Translations under genes and position numbers: made by a program
Notes under the pieces: generated by a model
Told to the model about the DNA's origin: nothing
The model's database searches: none
The model's input: the letters and a program-made list of their open reading frames with translations, nothing else
Source: Leptospiraceae bacterium
Lineage (GTDB): Bacteria; Spirochaetota; Leptospiria; Leptospirales; Leptonemataceae
Length of the DNA stretch: 64,000 nt
Assembly (NCBI GenBank): GCA_026418015.1
Contig: JAOACE010000013.1
Location: forward strand, 62,001-126,000
Reading direction: 5' to 3'
In this document: positions 1 to 9,746 of the stretch, piece by piece
Position numbering within the stretch: the stretch's first letter is position 1
Layout: every line of letters begins with the position of its first letter

Positions 1-1630
1 TTGTGATAAAAGCTTCTTTAAATTTATCAAAATTTTTCTTTATATAATAACCATTCAGAAAAATTCCTCCAATATTAGGGACATAGAATCCTGTGAAGAC
101 TTTAGAATTATTAGGACCATCGTAATTTTCGTAAGAAAATTCAATCACTAAAAAAGAAACGAACTCTAAAAGGGAATTAAGGAAATATCCTTTTTTGATT
201 ACACCATCCGTAGGTAGAGATTTTAAATATGCCAACTTAGTTGTAGAAAGATTATTGTTTTGATCATTTTGGATATATTGATTACGTTCTATTGCATAAG
301 TAGAATCAAAATATTCGGGAATATAATTCGAAGTAATTTCTCTATATTCTGGACGAATACTCCATTTTACTAATCGACTCAATTGCATTTCGAAATTTAT
401 ACCTATGTGAGTACCTCTGCTATTTTCTATGTGTTTAAATTTATTTATATCTATATAAGGAGTTAAATCCATCCATGTAAATGGAGATAATCGAAACTCC
501 ATATCCACACCAGTTACAGTTAAGTTTTCTACTTTATCTGCACGGGGTAATTTTGTTTGTGGATCAATTACTAAGTTATTGGAACCATCTACTTCTAAGC
601 TTAAAGGAGCATTATAATCTGTTATTACAGTATAGCCAATTGCCCATCGATTCCAAAATCCATGCTTTCTTGAACTTTTGGTTCCTTCGGAATCACTCGC
701 TCTATCTTGTAAAACTTCATTTGGTGTTTTTGTTGGAGTTTTCGTAGTTGTATCTGGTGATGGTTGTATTTGATTGGGCTCTGGTATCTCTTCTTTTGGT
801 ACAGGAACAATCTTTACTTCGCCAGATGCAGGATCAAAAACCTCTCGAAATTCCACTTTTTCTTCTTTTAAATCTTCTTTTAGAGGTCTTAACAAATGTT
901 GTTGTAATCTACCCCCTTTACCAGTATTAGGTATTGCAGTTTGGAATAGATAATTTTTATTATATTTTGGATCTCTATTTTCTTGGATGGAATAGGCTAA
1001 TTGACTTTTTGTGTAAGAATCTTCATAAGCTAAATTCCAAACAGATGTAAAAATACCGACAGGACGCACAAAAACACGATAGCCCCTAACTTCTTTTCTT
1101 AGAGCATTGTTGGCAAAAACCTCAATTCCTCCCCAATTATTGTTAATGTCTGCCATAAGGCCTGGACTCCATACAGAAGGATCATAACTACTAATATAGC
1201 GATTAACAATAGTTCTATGACCAATATAGCCATCATTCATTATACCATAATGTAGAGACCAATTAAAAGTATCGTCTGGGTTAAAATATAGATGTGTACC
1301 ATAAGTGATATAACGAAAGATTTTGTAATAATCTGTTACGTCGTCGTAAGTTCCTGGTCTTAAAGAAGGGGTTTTTGGTGCAGATAATGGTTCTTTATCG
1401 TATACTAATACTTCTAAGGGAATTTGTAAACCAATTCGAAAACCAAAAAAAGGAAGTTCAAACATGGGATTGATAGTAACATAGTAATCTTCGTTGATAG
1501 ATTTAATGCCCATGTCGAGCCCAAAGGAATTTCCTTCGATGTTAGTCCCATAACCGGGAGGTTTATAAATCTCTGCATAAATTGTATAGAGGGGGAATAG
1601 AAATAACAATATTTTTATTATGTACTTCAT
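1..1630 (-). CDS. putative outer-membrane beta-barrel protein, C-terminus outside the window
   Basis: Reading the minus strand from the ATG at 1630-1628 gives about 543 codons with no stop before the window edge, so the gene is partial at its 3' end. It opens with a signal peptide (MKYIIKILLFLF, cleavage likely after Ala19 in IYA-E). The mature part is rich in alternating aromatic and polar residues (for example YVTINPMFELPFFGFRIG), typical of beta strands of outer-membrane proteins. A Pro/Thr/Lys-rich linker lies near residues 270-305, and a second strand-rich part follows. It starts 18 nt after the VWA-STAS gene and is probably the last gene of the glyS operon. No specific family is recognised; the barrel call is inference. 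Confidence 0.6.
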   Translation of the reverse strand, partial: MKYIIKILLFLFPLYTIYAEIYKPPGYGTNIEGNSFGLDMGIKSINEDYYVTINPMFELPFFGFRIGLQIPLEVLVYDKEPLSAPKTPSLRPGTYDDVTDYYKIFRYITYGTHLYFNPDDTFNWSLHYGIMNDGYIGHRTIVNRYISSYDPSVWSPGLMADINNNWGGIEVFANNALRKEVRGYRVFVRPVGIFTSVWNLAYEDSYTKSQLAYSIQENRDPKYNKNYLFQTAIPNTGKGGRLQQHLLRPLKEDLKEEKVEFREVFDPASGEVKIVPVPKEEIPEPNQIQPSPDTTTKTPTKTPNEVLQDRASDSEGTKSSRKHGFWNRWAIGYTVITDYNAPLSLEVDGSNNLVIDPQTKLPRADKVENLTVTGVDMEFRLSPFTWMDLTPYIDINKFKHIENSRGTHIGINFEMQLSRLVKWSIRPEYREITSNYIPEYFDSTYAIERNQYIQNDQNNNLSTTKLAYLKSLPTDGVIKKGYFLNSLLEFVSFLVIEFSYENYDGPNNSKVFTGFYVPNIGGIFLNGYYIKKNFDKFKEAFIT

Positions 1631-1648
1631 TTATATATTAGACGAAAT

Positions 1649-3259
1649 TTATCCATCTTTTTGCTCAAGAAATTCTTGGATCATCATTCTTCCAGATGCT
1701 AAACTATCTTTTATGATAAAAAATTCATTTAATTTGGTTAATTCAAATATTTTTTCCACATTTCCCTGAACATTGGTGATTACGATTATTCCACCTCGAT
1801 TTTTTAACCAATTAGAGATTTGAATGAGTGTACCTATACCAGAAGAATCAATGTAATTTAAGTTTGTCATATCCATAATAAAATATCTGTAACCATCTTC
1901 TATTGCATATTTTACTTTCGACTTAAGCTCTGGGCACTTATAAAGGTCTAACTGACCTTCTAGTTGGATTTCGTATATCTTATTATGAGCAGGTTTTTCT
2001 ATCCCTTTATCGCGGAAAGAAAAAGAATCTGATATATCGATTGCTTGCGCCATCATTTTTTTACTTGCGATTACTAAATTTTCTTCTAAATTTTTATGAA
2101 CATCTTTTAGGCGTTCTAATAAACGCGAAAGCATTTTTGGTTCTAAATCTAAGTTTGCTTCTATTCGTTTTTCTGTTCGTATGATCAGTTCTTTTGCAGC
2201 ATTTAAATCCCTTTCTGCCGAAAGACGAGATGCTTCCATCATAGATTTACTTGCGGAAGCCAATAAAGATTCCACACGCACTCTTTTATTAACATATTTT
2301 TCCATATCAACATTTGGCTTAAATTCCGGTTTAAAAGAAAGTTCCATCTTTACAAATTGGGAATTCTTTTGAATATTATAAAACGATAATTCAGCATCGA
2401 TTAAGGATTCTTGTTTTTCTGCAACAGGACCATTAATTTCTGTAATCATGACAAAATTTCTTACATCATCAGAACGTAAGTCTCCTGGTCTTATAGTTAA
2501 TATATCTTCGTAAAGATCAAAAGGAACATCGGATAACATTTCTTTAAAGGTAATTCCCCTTCGCAAAAAGACTTTTAGTTCGAGCCCTTGACCATACAAA
2601 GACGCTAAGCTGCCAAATTCCTTAAAAAAGATTTCGTTGGATTGTTCCGGTCCTTCTATAAAATAAAAATTCCCTCCACCAGCTCCTGCAATATCTTTTA
2701 AAAGGGTTTCGGAAAAATCTTTCCCTACTCCCATCGTTGTAGTAGTAATCCCTAATCCAGAATGTTCACGAGCAATTTTTTTTAACTCTGCTGGATTTAC
2801 TATACCTGCATTTGCCATTCCATCTGTTAATAATATGACGCGTTTTATCACTTTTTCGTTTATATCTCTTAACATTCTTAATGCTTGAAGCCATCCCCCA
2901 CTTAAATTTGTCGATGAACCTGCTGTAATGCTCTGAATTTTCTTAATAACAGAAAACTTATCTGTTAAAGGAATTAAAGGTTGAACCAATTCTACGTTGG
3001 TATCGTAAGCAACAATTCCTACATAATCTTTACGAGTTAACCAATTTACTAACGCACTCGAAGCTTCTATAACAGATTGAAGTTTATCTCCATACATCGA
3101 CTTACTTTTATCAATTACGATTACCACCGCTAATGGTAAACGATTTTGATCCTCCGAAATGGGTGGTGTCTCTATTGATAATAGGGTATGAGCCAAAAAC
3201 TGCTCATTGGAATTTAAAACATTATATTCGTTCAATATCTCGAATTTTATCTCTTTCAT
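1649..3259 (-). CDS. VWA-domain protein with C-terminal STAS domain
   Basis: 536 aa. A von Willebrand A domain lies at about residues 40-230 with a complete MIDAS metal site: D50-x-S52-x-S54, T117 (AGSSTNL) and D146 (LLTDGMAN). A middle region (about 240-420) resembles the usual all-beta/helical part of bacterial VWA proteins. A STAS domain (about 428-530) has the YIDSSGIG loop (S472/S473) that is the phosphorylated serine loop of SpoIIAA-type anti-sigma-factor antagonists. No signal peptide, so cytoplasmic. It sits between a small membrane protein and an outer-membrane protein gene. The domain fusion suggests that a metal-dependent protein-binding module is controlled by partner switching; the target is unknown. 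Domain calls are sound, the role is inference. Confidence 0.85.
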   Translation of the reverse strand: MKEIKFEILNEYNVLNSNEQFLAHTLLSIETPPISEDQNRLPLAVVIVIDKSKSMYGDKLQSVIEASSALVNWLTRKDYVGIVAYDTNVELVQPLIPLTDKFSVIKKIQSITAGSSTNLSGGWLQALRMLRDINEKVIKRVILLTDGMANAGIVNPAELKKIAREHSGLGITTTTMGVGKDFSETLLKDIAGAGGGNFYFIEGPEQSNEIFFKEFGSLASLYGQGLELKVFLRRGITFKEMLSDVPFDLYEDILTIRPGDLRSDDVRNFVMITEINGPVAEKQESLIDAELSFYNIQKNSQFVKMELSFKPEFKPNVDMEKYVNKRVRVESLLASASKSMMEASRLSAERDLNAAKELIIRTEKRIEANLDLEPKMLSRLLERLKDVHKNLEENLVIASKKMMAQAIDISDSFSFRDKGIEKPAHNKIYEIQLEGQLDLYKCPELKSKVKYAIEDGYRYFIMDMTNLNYIDSSGIGTLIQISNWLKNRGGIIVITNVQGNVEKIFELTKLNEFFIIKDSLASGRMMIQEFLEQKDG

Positions 3260-3294
3260 CTCTTTTACCTTTTCTTATAGTTGTATTTTGTAAA

Positions 3295-3807
3295 TCAATT
3301 TTCTATTTTTAAAATTTCCAGTTGTTTATTTTTTGTTTTTTCTTTTTTTTCTGGTAAAGTATTATTTTTTAATTCTTCAATTTCGATACCTTTTTGTTCT
3401 GGAATGGGTTCTTGTTTTTCGGGAAAAATTAATTCATCTTTTTGAGGTAGGATTTGGATATTTTTTCCCGAAGATAAATCCTTCGCTATGTCTGTTTGTT
3501 TAGGCTGATCAGAAGATTCAATTTTTAAAGGTACCTCTTCTTGTACTAAATCGTTTAAATCTGGTAAGATAATCGTTCTTTTTTTGTTTAGGTTTTGTTT
3601 TTCTTGAATCTTTTCTTTGATTTCGTTAAGATAAGATTGTTCACTTACTACTGGTGCATTTTCTCTTCCCTTTAAAAAACTATATAAAGAAACTGCAATT
3701 GCCATAACAATCCACAAAGAAATAAAAGAATATGTAATGATTTTTCTTACTTTGTAGGGAATTGCATTCAACCAATTATCTATAAAAGAAAAGATCTTTT
3801 CTATCAT
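3295..3807 (-). CDS. single-pass membrane protein of unknown function
   Basis: 170 aa. A positively charged N-terminus (KVRK) is followed by one membrane segment at about residues 24-45 (ITYSFISLWIVMAIAVSLYS). A long hydrophilic tail rich in Lys, Glu, Gln and Pro has no recognisable domain. By the positive-inside rule the tail would be periplasmic. It begins 9 nt after the glyS stop and ends 35 nt before the VWA-STAS start, so it is likely co-transcribed with both. The tail could be a flexible spacer or scaffold. I recognise no family. Confidence 0.6.
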   Translation of the reverse strand: MIEKIFSFIDNWLNAIPYKVRKIITYSFISLWIVMAIAVSLYSFLKGRENAPVVSEQSYLNEIKEKIQEKQNLNKKRTIILPDLNDLVQEEVPLKIESSDQPKQTDIAKDLSSGKNIQILPQKDELIFPEKQEPIPEQKGIEIEELKNNTLPEKKEKTKNKQLEILKIEN

Positions 3808-3816
3808 ATAATTTTA

Positions 3817-5259
3817 TTATCGTAAAATTTTCTCTTGTAGGAAACTCAAAATTTTATCGATAGAGATTCGAATTTGTTCTGTGGAATCTCTTTCTCTAAT
3901 AGTGACTGTTTGATTTTCTTTTGTTTCGTAATCTACGGTAATACAATAAGGTGTTCCTAATTCATCTTGACGGTAATATCGTTTACCAATAGAACCAGAA
4001 ACATCAATTTCTACTGGAAAATACGAAATCAATTCTTGATAGATTTTTTCTGCAATTTCTGGAAGACCATCCTTTTTTACCAACGGAAAAATACCTGCTT
4101 TTACAGGTGCAAGCTTCGGGTGAAGTTTTAATACTGTTCTTTGTTCTTTGGTTCCAGCATTCTCTACAAAATATCCATTGGATAGTACAGCCAAAAATAG
4201 ACGATTTACCCCAAGTGCTGGTTCAATCACGTAAGGGACGTAATGTTCTTTGGTATCAGGATCCACATACTCTAAATTTTTTTTGGAAAAATTTATGTGT
4301 TGTCTTAAATCGTAATCTGTTCGCGAAGCAATACCCCATAATTCTCCCCACCCAAAAGGAAATTTAAATTCTAAATCTACGGTATTTTCGGAATAAAATG
4401 CTAGTTCTTCTTTGGAATGTTGACGTATTCTTAAATTCTCTTCTTTTAAACCTAAGGATTTTAACCAATTAAAACAAAAATCAACCCAATAATCAAACCA
4501 TTCTTTTTGTGTACCTGGTTTGCAGAAAAACTCCATCTCCATTTGCTCGAATTCGCGTGTCCTAAAAATAAATTGTCGTGCAGTTATCTCGTTCCTAAAA
4601 CTTTTACCAATCTGAGCAATTCCAAAAGGCACTCTAACTCTACAAGTATCTACCACATTCTTAAAATTGATAAAAATACCTTGTGCAGTTTCGGGACGAA
4701 GATAAACCTTTATATCGGAGCCTTTTGCTGCCCCCATATAGGTTTCGAACATCAAATTGAACTGACGCGGTTCTGTAAAGTCTTTACTACCACATACTGG
4801 ACAAACAAGTGTACCATCCTTTTGTTTTTCGTTGTAAATATTTACTATATCGTTAAAGGATAATTTCGAAGAATCAATTTTAAATTGTTCTTCGTAAAAC
4901 TTATCTACTCTAAAACGCGATTTACAATTTTTACAATCAAACAAAGGATCGTTAAAATTGTCCACATGCCCACTTGCTTTCCAAACCATTGGATGTAATA
5001 GAATCCCTGAATCCAACCCAACAACATCTGAACGCGTTTGAACAAAAGCTCTCCACCATTCATTTTTTAAATTTCGTAATAATTCCACACCATAAGGACC
5101 ATAATCAAAAGTGCTTGCTAATCCTCCATAGATCTCTGAACCCGGATATACAAACCCTCTCCTTTTACAAAGTGCAACAATTTCATCTAATGATTCTTCT
5201 ATAAGATTTTTTGACTTATCCTGCTTTTTATTTGACATAAATCGAAAAAACCAATCCAT
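3817..5259 (-). CDS. glyS: glycyl-tRNA synthetase, single-chain dimeric type
   Basis: 480 aa. A class II aminoacyl-tRNA synthetase that charges tRNA-Gly. It is the alpha2 type found in eukaryotes, archaea and some bacteria, not the bacterial alpha2beta2 GlyQ/GlyS type. Evidence includes the N-terminal GGLASTFDYGPYGVELLRN block, zinc-ligand-like cysteine pairs (CKNCKSR and CPVCGS), the RPETAQGIF motif, the motif 2 region SFRNEIT/FRTREFEQMEMEFF and a C-terminal anticodon-binding domain. The start at 5259 gives MDWFFRFMSNKK; the Met at 5238 (MSNKKQ) is an equally good alternative. First gene of a probable operon running to the window edge. Confidence 0.95.
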   Translation of the reverse strand: MDWFFRFMSNKKQDKSKNLIEESLDEIVALCKRRGFVYPGSEIYGGLASTFDYGPYGVELLRNLKNEWWRAFVQTRSDVVGLDSGILLHPMVWKASGHVDNFNDPLFDCKNCKSRFRVDKFYEEQFKIDSSKLSFNDIVNIYNEKQKDGTLVCPVCGSKDFTEPRQFNLMFETYMGAAKGSDIKVYLRPETAQGIFINFKNVVDTCRVRVPFGIAQIGKSFRNEITARQFIFRTREFEQMEMEFFCKPGTQKEWFDYWVDFCFNWLKSLGLKEENLRIRQHSKEELAFYSENTVDLEFKFPFGWGELWGIASRTDYDLRQHINFSKKNLEYVDPDTKEHYVPYVIEPALGVNRLFLAVLSNGYFVENAGTKEQRTVLKLHPKLAPVKAGIFPLVKKDGLPEIAEKIYQELISYFPVEIDVSGSIGKRYYRQDELGTPYCITVDYETKENQTVTIRERDSTEQIRISIDKILSFLQEKILR

Positions 5260-5477
5260 AGAAGATTTTCAACTATAATTTTATCAATGTTCATGAATCT
5301 AATTGACTCCAAACTATTAATAAAATAAAATTCATTGGTAATTTTAAACATCATTCATTTACAAAAAAAACAATCATTAATTTATATATTTTACTTAATA
5401 AAAGGAATTAAAAAACTCATTAGCATGGTCTAAAAAAAATTTAATGGATTCTTTATGCTTATTCCGATTTTTAAATT

Positions 5478-6398
5478 GTGAATGTAGTAAATGCTTTTAG
5501 CAACGAAAATAGGAATTATTTGATTGAATTCCAAGAATATTTGATCGTAGAAAGAAATCTTAGCCAAAATTCTATTATAGCATATACCCAAGACCTAAAA
5601 AAATTTTTTCAATACGTGATAAATAAAAACCTAAATATCTTAAACATTACTACCGAAGATTTGATAGGATTTCTAAAAGACGACACTGTTAACAATATTT
5701 CGAAACGTTCCTTAGTTCGTTTGATTGCATCGTTAAGACAATTTTATCATTTTTTAGTGATCAAAAACTATATCGATAAAAATCCAGCAGAAAAGATCGA
5801 ACTACCCAAAGTAGAAAAACATCTTCCAGATTACTTAACATTAGAAGAAATCAATAAATTCTTTAATTCTTTCGATACAAATAACATTTTTGAACTACGT
5901 GATAGATGTATTTTTGAGATCATGTATGTAAGTGGTTTAAGAATTTCCGAAGTCTGTAATTTAAAATTAGAAGACATTGATTTTTTAGAACAAGAAATCA
6001 AGATATTAGGGAAAGGCAATAAACAAAGAATTGTTCCCTTTGGAGAAAAAACATTGCAAATACTTCGACAATATTTAGTACATAGTAGGCCATATATATG
6101 TAAGCATAAATCGAAAAAAAACGAATATCTTTTTATCAGCAAAAAAGGAGGGAAATTAGATCGAAAATCGGTATGGAAATTTTTACAAAAATATGCTCTG
6201 CGAGCTGGTATTATAAGAACAATTTCGCCTCATACTTTTAGGCATAGTTTTGCAACTCATATGATTCAAAACCAAGCAGATATAAGAATTGTACAAGAAT
6301 TACTAGGGCATAGTGATATTTCCACAACACAAATTTATACTCATATAGACAAAAGACACCTAAAAGAAGCACACAAAAAATATCATCCCAGAGGTTGA
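5478..6398 (+). CDS. xerC: tyrosine recombinase of the XerC/XerD type
   Basis: 306 aa, the usual length for Xer recombinases. The N-terminal SAM-like core-binding domain (about 12-100) is followed by a catalytic domain with all residues in place: R155 (SGLRISE), K179 (GKGNKQR), H252 and R255 (HTFRHSF), H278 (LLGHSD) and nucleophile Y288 (TQIYTH). Its role would be resolving chromosome dimers at dif. The start is GTG at 5478; no in-frame ATG lies near and no clear ribosome-binding site is visible. There are no phage genes or attachment repeats around it, so a housekeeping Xer is more likely than an integrase. XerC versus XerD cannot be decided here. Confidence 0.85.
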   Translation: MNVVNAFSNENRNYLIEFQEYLIVERNLSQNSIIAYTQDLKKFFQYVINKNLNILNITTEDLIGFLKDDTVNNISKRSLVRLIASLRQFYHFLVIKNYIDKNPAEKIELPKVEKHLPDYLTLEEINKFFNSFDTNNIFELRDRCIFEIMYVSGLRISEVCNLKLEDIDFLEQEIKILGKGNKQRIVPFGEKTLQILRQYLVHSRPYICKHKSKKNEYLFISKKGGKLDRKSVWKFLQKYALRAGIIRTISPHTFRHSFATHMIQNQADIRIVQELLGHSDISTTQIYTHIDKRHLKEAHKKYHPRG

Positions 6399-6519
6399 TG
6401 ATTAATTTTAATTATAAATTTATTCTAATATAATTTTTATAAAATATATAATAAAAATCTTTTTTAATATTTAGAAATATTTGTTTATGTAAAAAGCTAT
6501 TAGAATATTTTTGTCCTAC

Positions 6520-7887
6520 ATGAACTCTAATTATAAACAAGAGCTTGATTTAAAAGAAAGTTTAGCAATCATTGTCGGAAGAATTATTGGTTCGGGCATT
6601 TTTAAAACACCTGCACCTATTATGCTACTTTCTGGTTCTGTTATTATATTTTTAGGCACATGGATTGTAGGAGGCATACTAACCATTTTAAGTGCTACAT
6701 TATATGCAGAGATGGTAGCAGCCTTTCCAAAATCAGGGGGGCCATATGAATACCTAAAAAGAGCTTATCATCCTATTGTATCCTTTCTTCGAGGATGGGC
6801 GATGTTTTTTGTTTCCGAAACAGCATCGATTGTCATTGTCAGTATTGTTTTTTCCGAATATACCTTAAAAATTTTGATGATTTTATTTTCTATCGAGACA
6901 AATTTTTTTATCGAAATGTTATTAACAATTTCTCTTATCTGGGTTTTTTCTATACTAAACTGTTTTGGATTAAAATTTTCTGGATGGCTACAAAACTTAT
7001 TAAGTTTGTTAAAAATATTTGCATTATTTTATATATTTATTTTATGTTTTAGTCATGATCCGAAGAATATTTTTCAATACGAAGATTTTAGTCAAATTAG
7101 TTTAGCAACATTCCTTACAGGTGTTGGCTCTTCTTTAAGATATGCATTTTTCGCTTATAGCGGCTGGGAAGGTGCTACCTATGTAGCAGAAGAAGTAAAA
7201 AACCCCTCGAAAAATTTACCCTTATCATTATTTTTAGGAATTTCTATTGTGATATTTTTGTATCTATTAACCAATATCGCGTATTTAACGCAACTTACAC
7301 CTCAAGAAATAGCAAATTCGAAATTTGTTGCAGCCGATGCAATCGAAAAAGCCTTAGGTGGGATTGCTGCACTCGTAATCTCTATCATAATTGTAATCAA
7401 CACATCTAGTAATGTTAATGCACAAATATTCACAAAATCGCGAACATGGCATGCTATGGCAAGAGATGGTTTATTTTTTTCTTTTCTAAAAAATCTGGAT
7501 AAAAATGGACTTCCAATTGCTTCGTTGATCTTTCAGTCCTTTTGGGCAACCATTCTAACTTTATTGGCTTATAGTTCTTATTTTTTAAAATCGACTGTTT
7601 CTATTTACGATAGACTCATTGACTTTTTTTCTTTTACATCAGCATTGTTTAATATATTAACCATCATTGCTGTTGTAATATTAAGAAAAAAATATCCTAA
7701 TGTTCCTAGACCCTTTAAAGTTCCCTTTTTGTATGCAATCTTTTTGGTTGTTCTAAGTATTTATGGTTTTTATTCGTTTTATACACTTTATACGGCCTTC
7801 TATGAATCCATCTTAGGCATTCTTTTAACGTTAACAGGATTGATTTATTGGTACTTTTTTATCAACAAAAAAACAATAAAGGATTAA
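6520..7887 (+). CDS. amino-acid permease, APC superfamily
   Basis: 455 aa from the ATG at 6520; a TTG nine bases earlier (6511) is possible. About twelve hydrophobic membrane segments. The first contains the APC signature IIGSGIFKTPAPI, where unwound TM1 (GSGIF) binds the substrate backbone. FAYSGWEGATYVAEEVKNP matches TM6 and the following loop of LAT-like exchangers and amino-acid/polyamine permeases. It is an inner-membrane transporter of amino acids; the substrate cannot be read from the sequence. It stands alone between xer and a small secreted protein. Confidence 0.85.
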   Translation: MNSNYKQELDLKESLAIIVGRIIGSGIFKTPAPIMLLSGSVIIFLGTWIVGGILTILSATLYAEMVAAFPKSGGPYEYLKRAYHPIVSFLRGWAMFFVSETASIVIVSIVFSEYTLKILMILFSIETNFFIEMLLTISLIWVFSILNCFGLKFSGWLQNLLSLLKIFALFYIFILCFSHDPKNIFQYEDFSQISLATFLTGVGSSLRYAFFAYSGWEGATYVAEEVKNPSKNLPLSLFLGISIVIFLYLLTNIAYLTQLTPQEIANSKFVAADAIEKALGGIAALVISIIIVINTSSNVNAQIFTKSRTWHAMARDGLFFSFLKNLDKNGLPIASLIFQSFWATILTLLAYSSYFLKSTVSIYDRLIDFFSFTSALFNILTIIAVVILRKKYPNVPRPFKVPFLYAIFLVVLSIYGFYSFYTLYTAFYESILGILLTLTGLIYWYFFINKKTIKD

Positions 7888-7926
7888 AAATTTTTGCTAT
7901 ATCATTTTTTTATTGATTTTTTTTCT

Positions 7927-7932
7927 TATAAT
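7927..7932 (+). promoter_or_regulatory. -10-like box close to a start codon
   Basis: TATAAT ends five bases before the ATG at 7938 and fourteen before the second in-frame ATG at 7947. If used, transcription would begin near or at the first ATG, so translation would be leaderless or start at 7947 with a very short leader. No convincing -35 box is visible. Confidence 0.4.
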
Positions 7933-7937
7933 AAAGA

Positions 7938-8243
7938 ATGTTCTTTATGAAAAAATTATCAATCCTTTTTTTTGCTTTATTGATATTGGGTGCATTGGGA
8001 GAAGTTAACAGGATTTATGCAGATGGTTGTTATACATGTGGATCTGGTTCTTCCGAAAATTGCAAGCATTATTGTAGATATAGTGGTTCGGATACTTTCG
8101 AAAACCGAAAAAAATGCGAAAAAGCTGGTTGTAAAATAACTGGTACAGCTTCTTGTCCCACTGCATCAAATTATAAAGTTTGTTCTGCTTTAAGTAACGA
8201 AAAAACCATTTACGAAAGGTTTGCTTATAATTATTTAAAATAA
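7938..8243 (+). CDS. small cysteine-rich secreted protein
   Basis: 101 aa, or 98 from the second Met at 7947. A signal peptide (KKLSILFFALLILGALG) ends at YA-D about residue 29. The mature domain has eight cysteines, including CYTC, NCKHYC, KKCEKAGC and two later ones, suggesting four disulfides in a compact periplasmic or secreted domain. Cysteine-rich small exported proteins occur in Leptospira, but I do not recognise this family. It is followed directly by a strong hairpin terminator shared with fumC. Confidence 0.65.
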   Translation: MFFMKKLSILFFALLILGALGEVNRIYADGCYTCGSGSSENCKHYCRYSGSDTFENRKKCEKAGCKITGTASCPTASNYKVCSALSNEKTIYERFAYNYLK

Positions 8244-8269
8244 AAAGCCAGAGATACCTGGCTTTTTTT
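8242..8269. terminator. bidirectional intrinsic terminator
   Basis: A perfect 10-bp stem, AAAAAGCCAG (8242-8251) with CTGGCTTTTT (8258-8267), has a 6-nt loop and flanking T-run on one strand and A-run on the other. It sits between convergent genes: it follows the Cys-rich protein and overlaps the fumC stop codon (8268-8270). Confidence 0.85.
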
Positions 8270-9677
8270 AGTGAACTTTTAAGTTAGGATTGATCATATC
8301 TTCTGGTCTTACGTATTGATCGAATTGTTCTGCGGTAAGTATACCTAATTCTACTGCTGCTTCTTTTAGTGTCTTACCTGTTTTATATGCATGTTTTGCA
8401 ATTTTTGCTGCATTATCGTATCCGATGTAAGGATTCAATGCAGTAACTAGCATCAAGGAATTGTTTAAATGCTTTTGTATGTTTTCTAACCATGGTTCAA
8501 TTCCAATTGCACATTTATCGTTAAAGTTCAAACATGCATCTCCAAGAATTCGAATAGAATGCAATACATTATGAATAATCATAGGTTTGTATACATTTAA
8601 TTCGAAATTTCCACCAGCACCACCAAAATTGATTGCTACATCATTTCCCATAACTTGACAACAAACCATCGTCATCGCTTCGCTCTGAGTTGGGTTTACC
8701 TTACCTGGCATAATAGAACTTCCTGGTTCATTCTCGGGAATCTTGATTTCTCCAATACCAGAACGAGGACCACTTGCCATCCATCGTATATCGTTTGCAA
8801 TCTTCATTAAATCTGCTGCCAATGTTTTTAAAACTCCATGAAGGTTCAACAATGCTCCATGAGAAGTAAGAGCTTCGAATTTGTTGGGAGCAGTCACAAA
8901 CGGCAAATTCGTCAACTCTGCAATCTTTTTTGCAACTCTTTCTGGATACTCTGGATGTGCATTCACTCCTGTTCCGACAGCTGTTCCACCAAGTGCAAGT
9001 TTGTAAACGTCGTCTAATGCTTTGTTCAAACGTTCTATCGCATAGTCTAACATTGCTACATAACCAGAAAATTCTTGTCCTAAGGTTAATGGCGTTGCAT
9101 CCATTAGATGGGTTCTACCAATTTTGATAATATTTTTGAATTCTTCGGATTTTTTGTGTAAAGTATTACGTAAAATTTTGATGTTAGGAATTAAATGATG
9201 AACAACGCGTTCTGCTGCTGAAATATGCATTGCAGTAGGAAAAGTATCATTAGAACTTTGTGAAAGATTTACATGATCGTTGGGATGAACAGGTTTTTTT
9301 GATCCTAATTCTCCACCAGCCATTTCGATAGCACGATTGGATATTACTTCGTTTACGTTCATGTTGAATTGAGTTCCACTTCCTGTTTGCCATATAACTA
9401 ATGGGAAATGATCATCCAATTTACCTTCGATTACTTCGTCTGCTGCTTTTATAATTAAATCTGCAATTTTAGGATCGAGTATACCTAATTCTTTGTTTGT
9501 TAAAGCAGATGCTTTTTTGATAATTCCAAATGCTCGAATGAATTCTCGCGGAAAGTGATCGTTACCTATTTTAAAATTCATCAGAGATCGTTGAGTTTGG
9601 GCACCCCAGTATTTATCTGCTGGTACTTCTACTTCTCCCATCGTATCTTTTTCTATACGAAATTTTTTTTCGGACAT
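8268..9677 (-). CDS. fumC: class II fumarate hydratase
   Basis: 469 aa, normal length. Iron-independent fumarase interconverting fumarate and L-malate in the TCA cycle, cytoplasmic tetramer. The fumarase/aspartase signature [11 protein letters not shown] is at residues 319-329. GSGTQFNMN (99-107), [11 protein letters not shown] (141-151) and [11 protein letters not shown] with H190 form the rest of the active site. A good ribosome-binding site (AAGGAG) lies just upstream of the ATG at 9677. Monocistronic, closed by the shared terminator at its 3' end. Confidence 0.97.
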   Translation of the reverse strand: MSEKKFRIEKDTMGEVEVPADKYWGAQTQRSLMNFKIGNDHFPREFIRAFGIIKKASALTNKELGILDPKIADLIIKAADEVIEGKLDDHFPLVIWQTGSGTQFNMNVNEVISNRAIEMAGGELGSKKPVHPNDHVNLSQSSNDTFPTAMHISAAERVVHHLIPNIKILRNTLHKKSEEFKNIIKIGRTHLMDATPLTLGQEFSGYVAMLDYAIERLNKALDDVYKLALGGTAVGTGVNAHPEYPERVAKKIAELTNLPFVTAPNKFEALTSHGALLNLHGVLKTLAADLMKIANDIRWMASGPRSGIGEIKIPENEPGSSIMPGKVNPTQSEAMTMVCCQVMGNDVAINFGGAGGNFELNVYKPMIIHNVLHSIRILGDACLNFNDKCAIGIEPWLENIQKHLNNSLMLVTALNPYIGYDNAAKIAKHAYKTGKTLKEAAVELGILTAEQFDQYVRPEDMINPNLKVH

Positions 9678-9746
9678 ATTCTACTCCTTAAAATTTAAAA
9701 CTTATCTCTATTTTGATTTTTTTAAAAAGAATTCGTGGTCAAGTAA

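Noticed and set aside
4107-4863. Long plus-strand frames opposite glyS
   Set aside because: They lie wholly antisense to a clear glycyl-tRNA synthetase, have no signal or domain and no ribosome-binding site.
5478-6398. Xer recombinase as integrase of a mobile element or phase-switching invertase
   Set aside because: No flanking direct or inverted repeats, tRNA attachment site or phage genes are visible around it.
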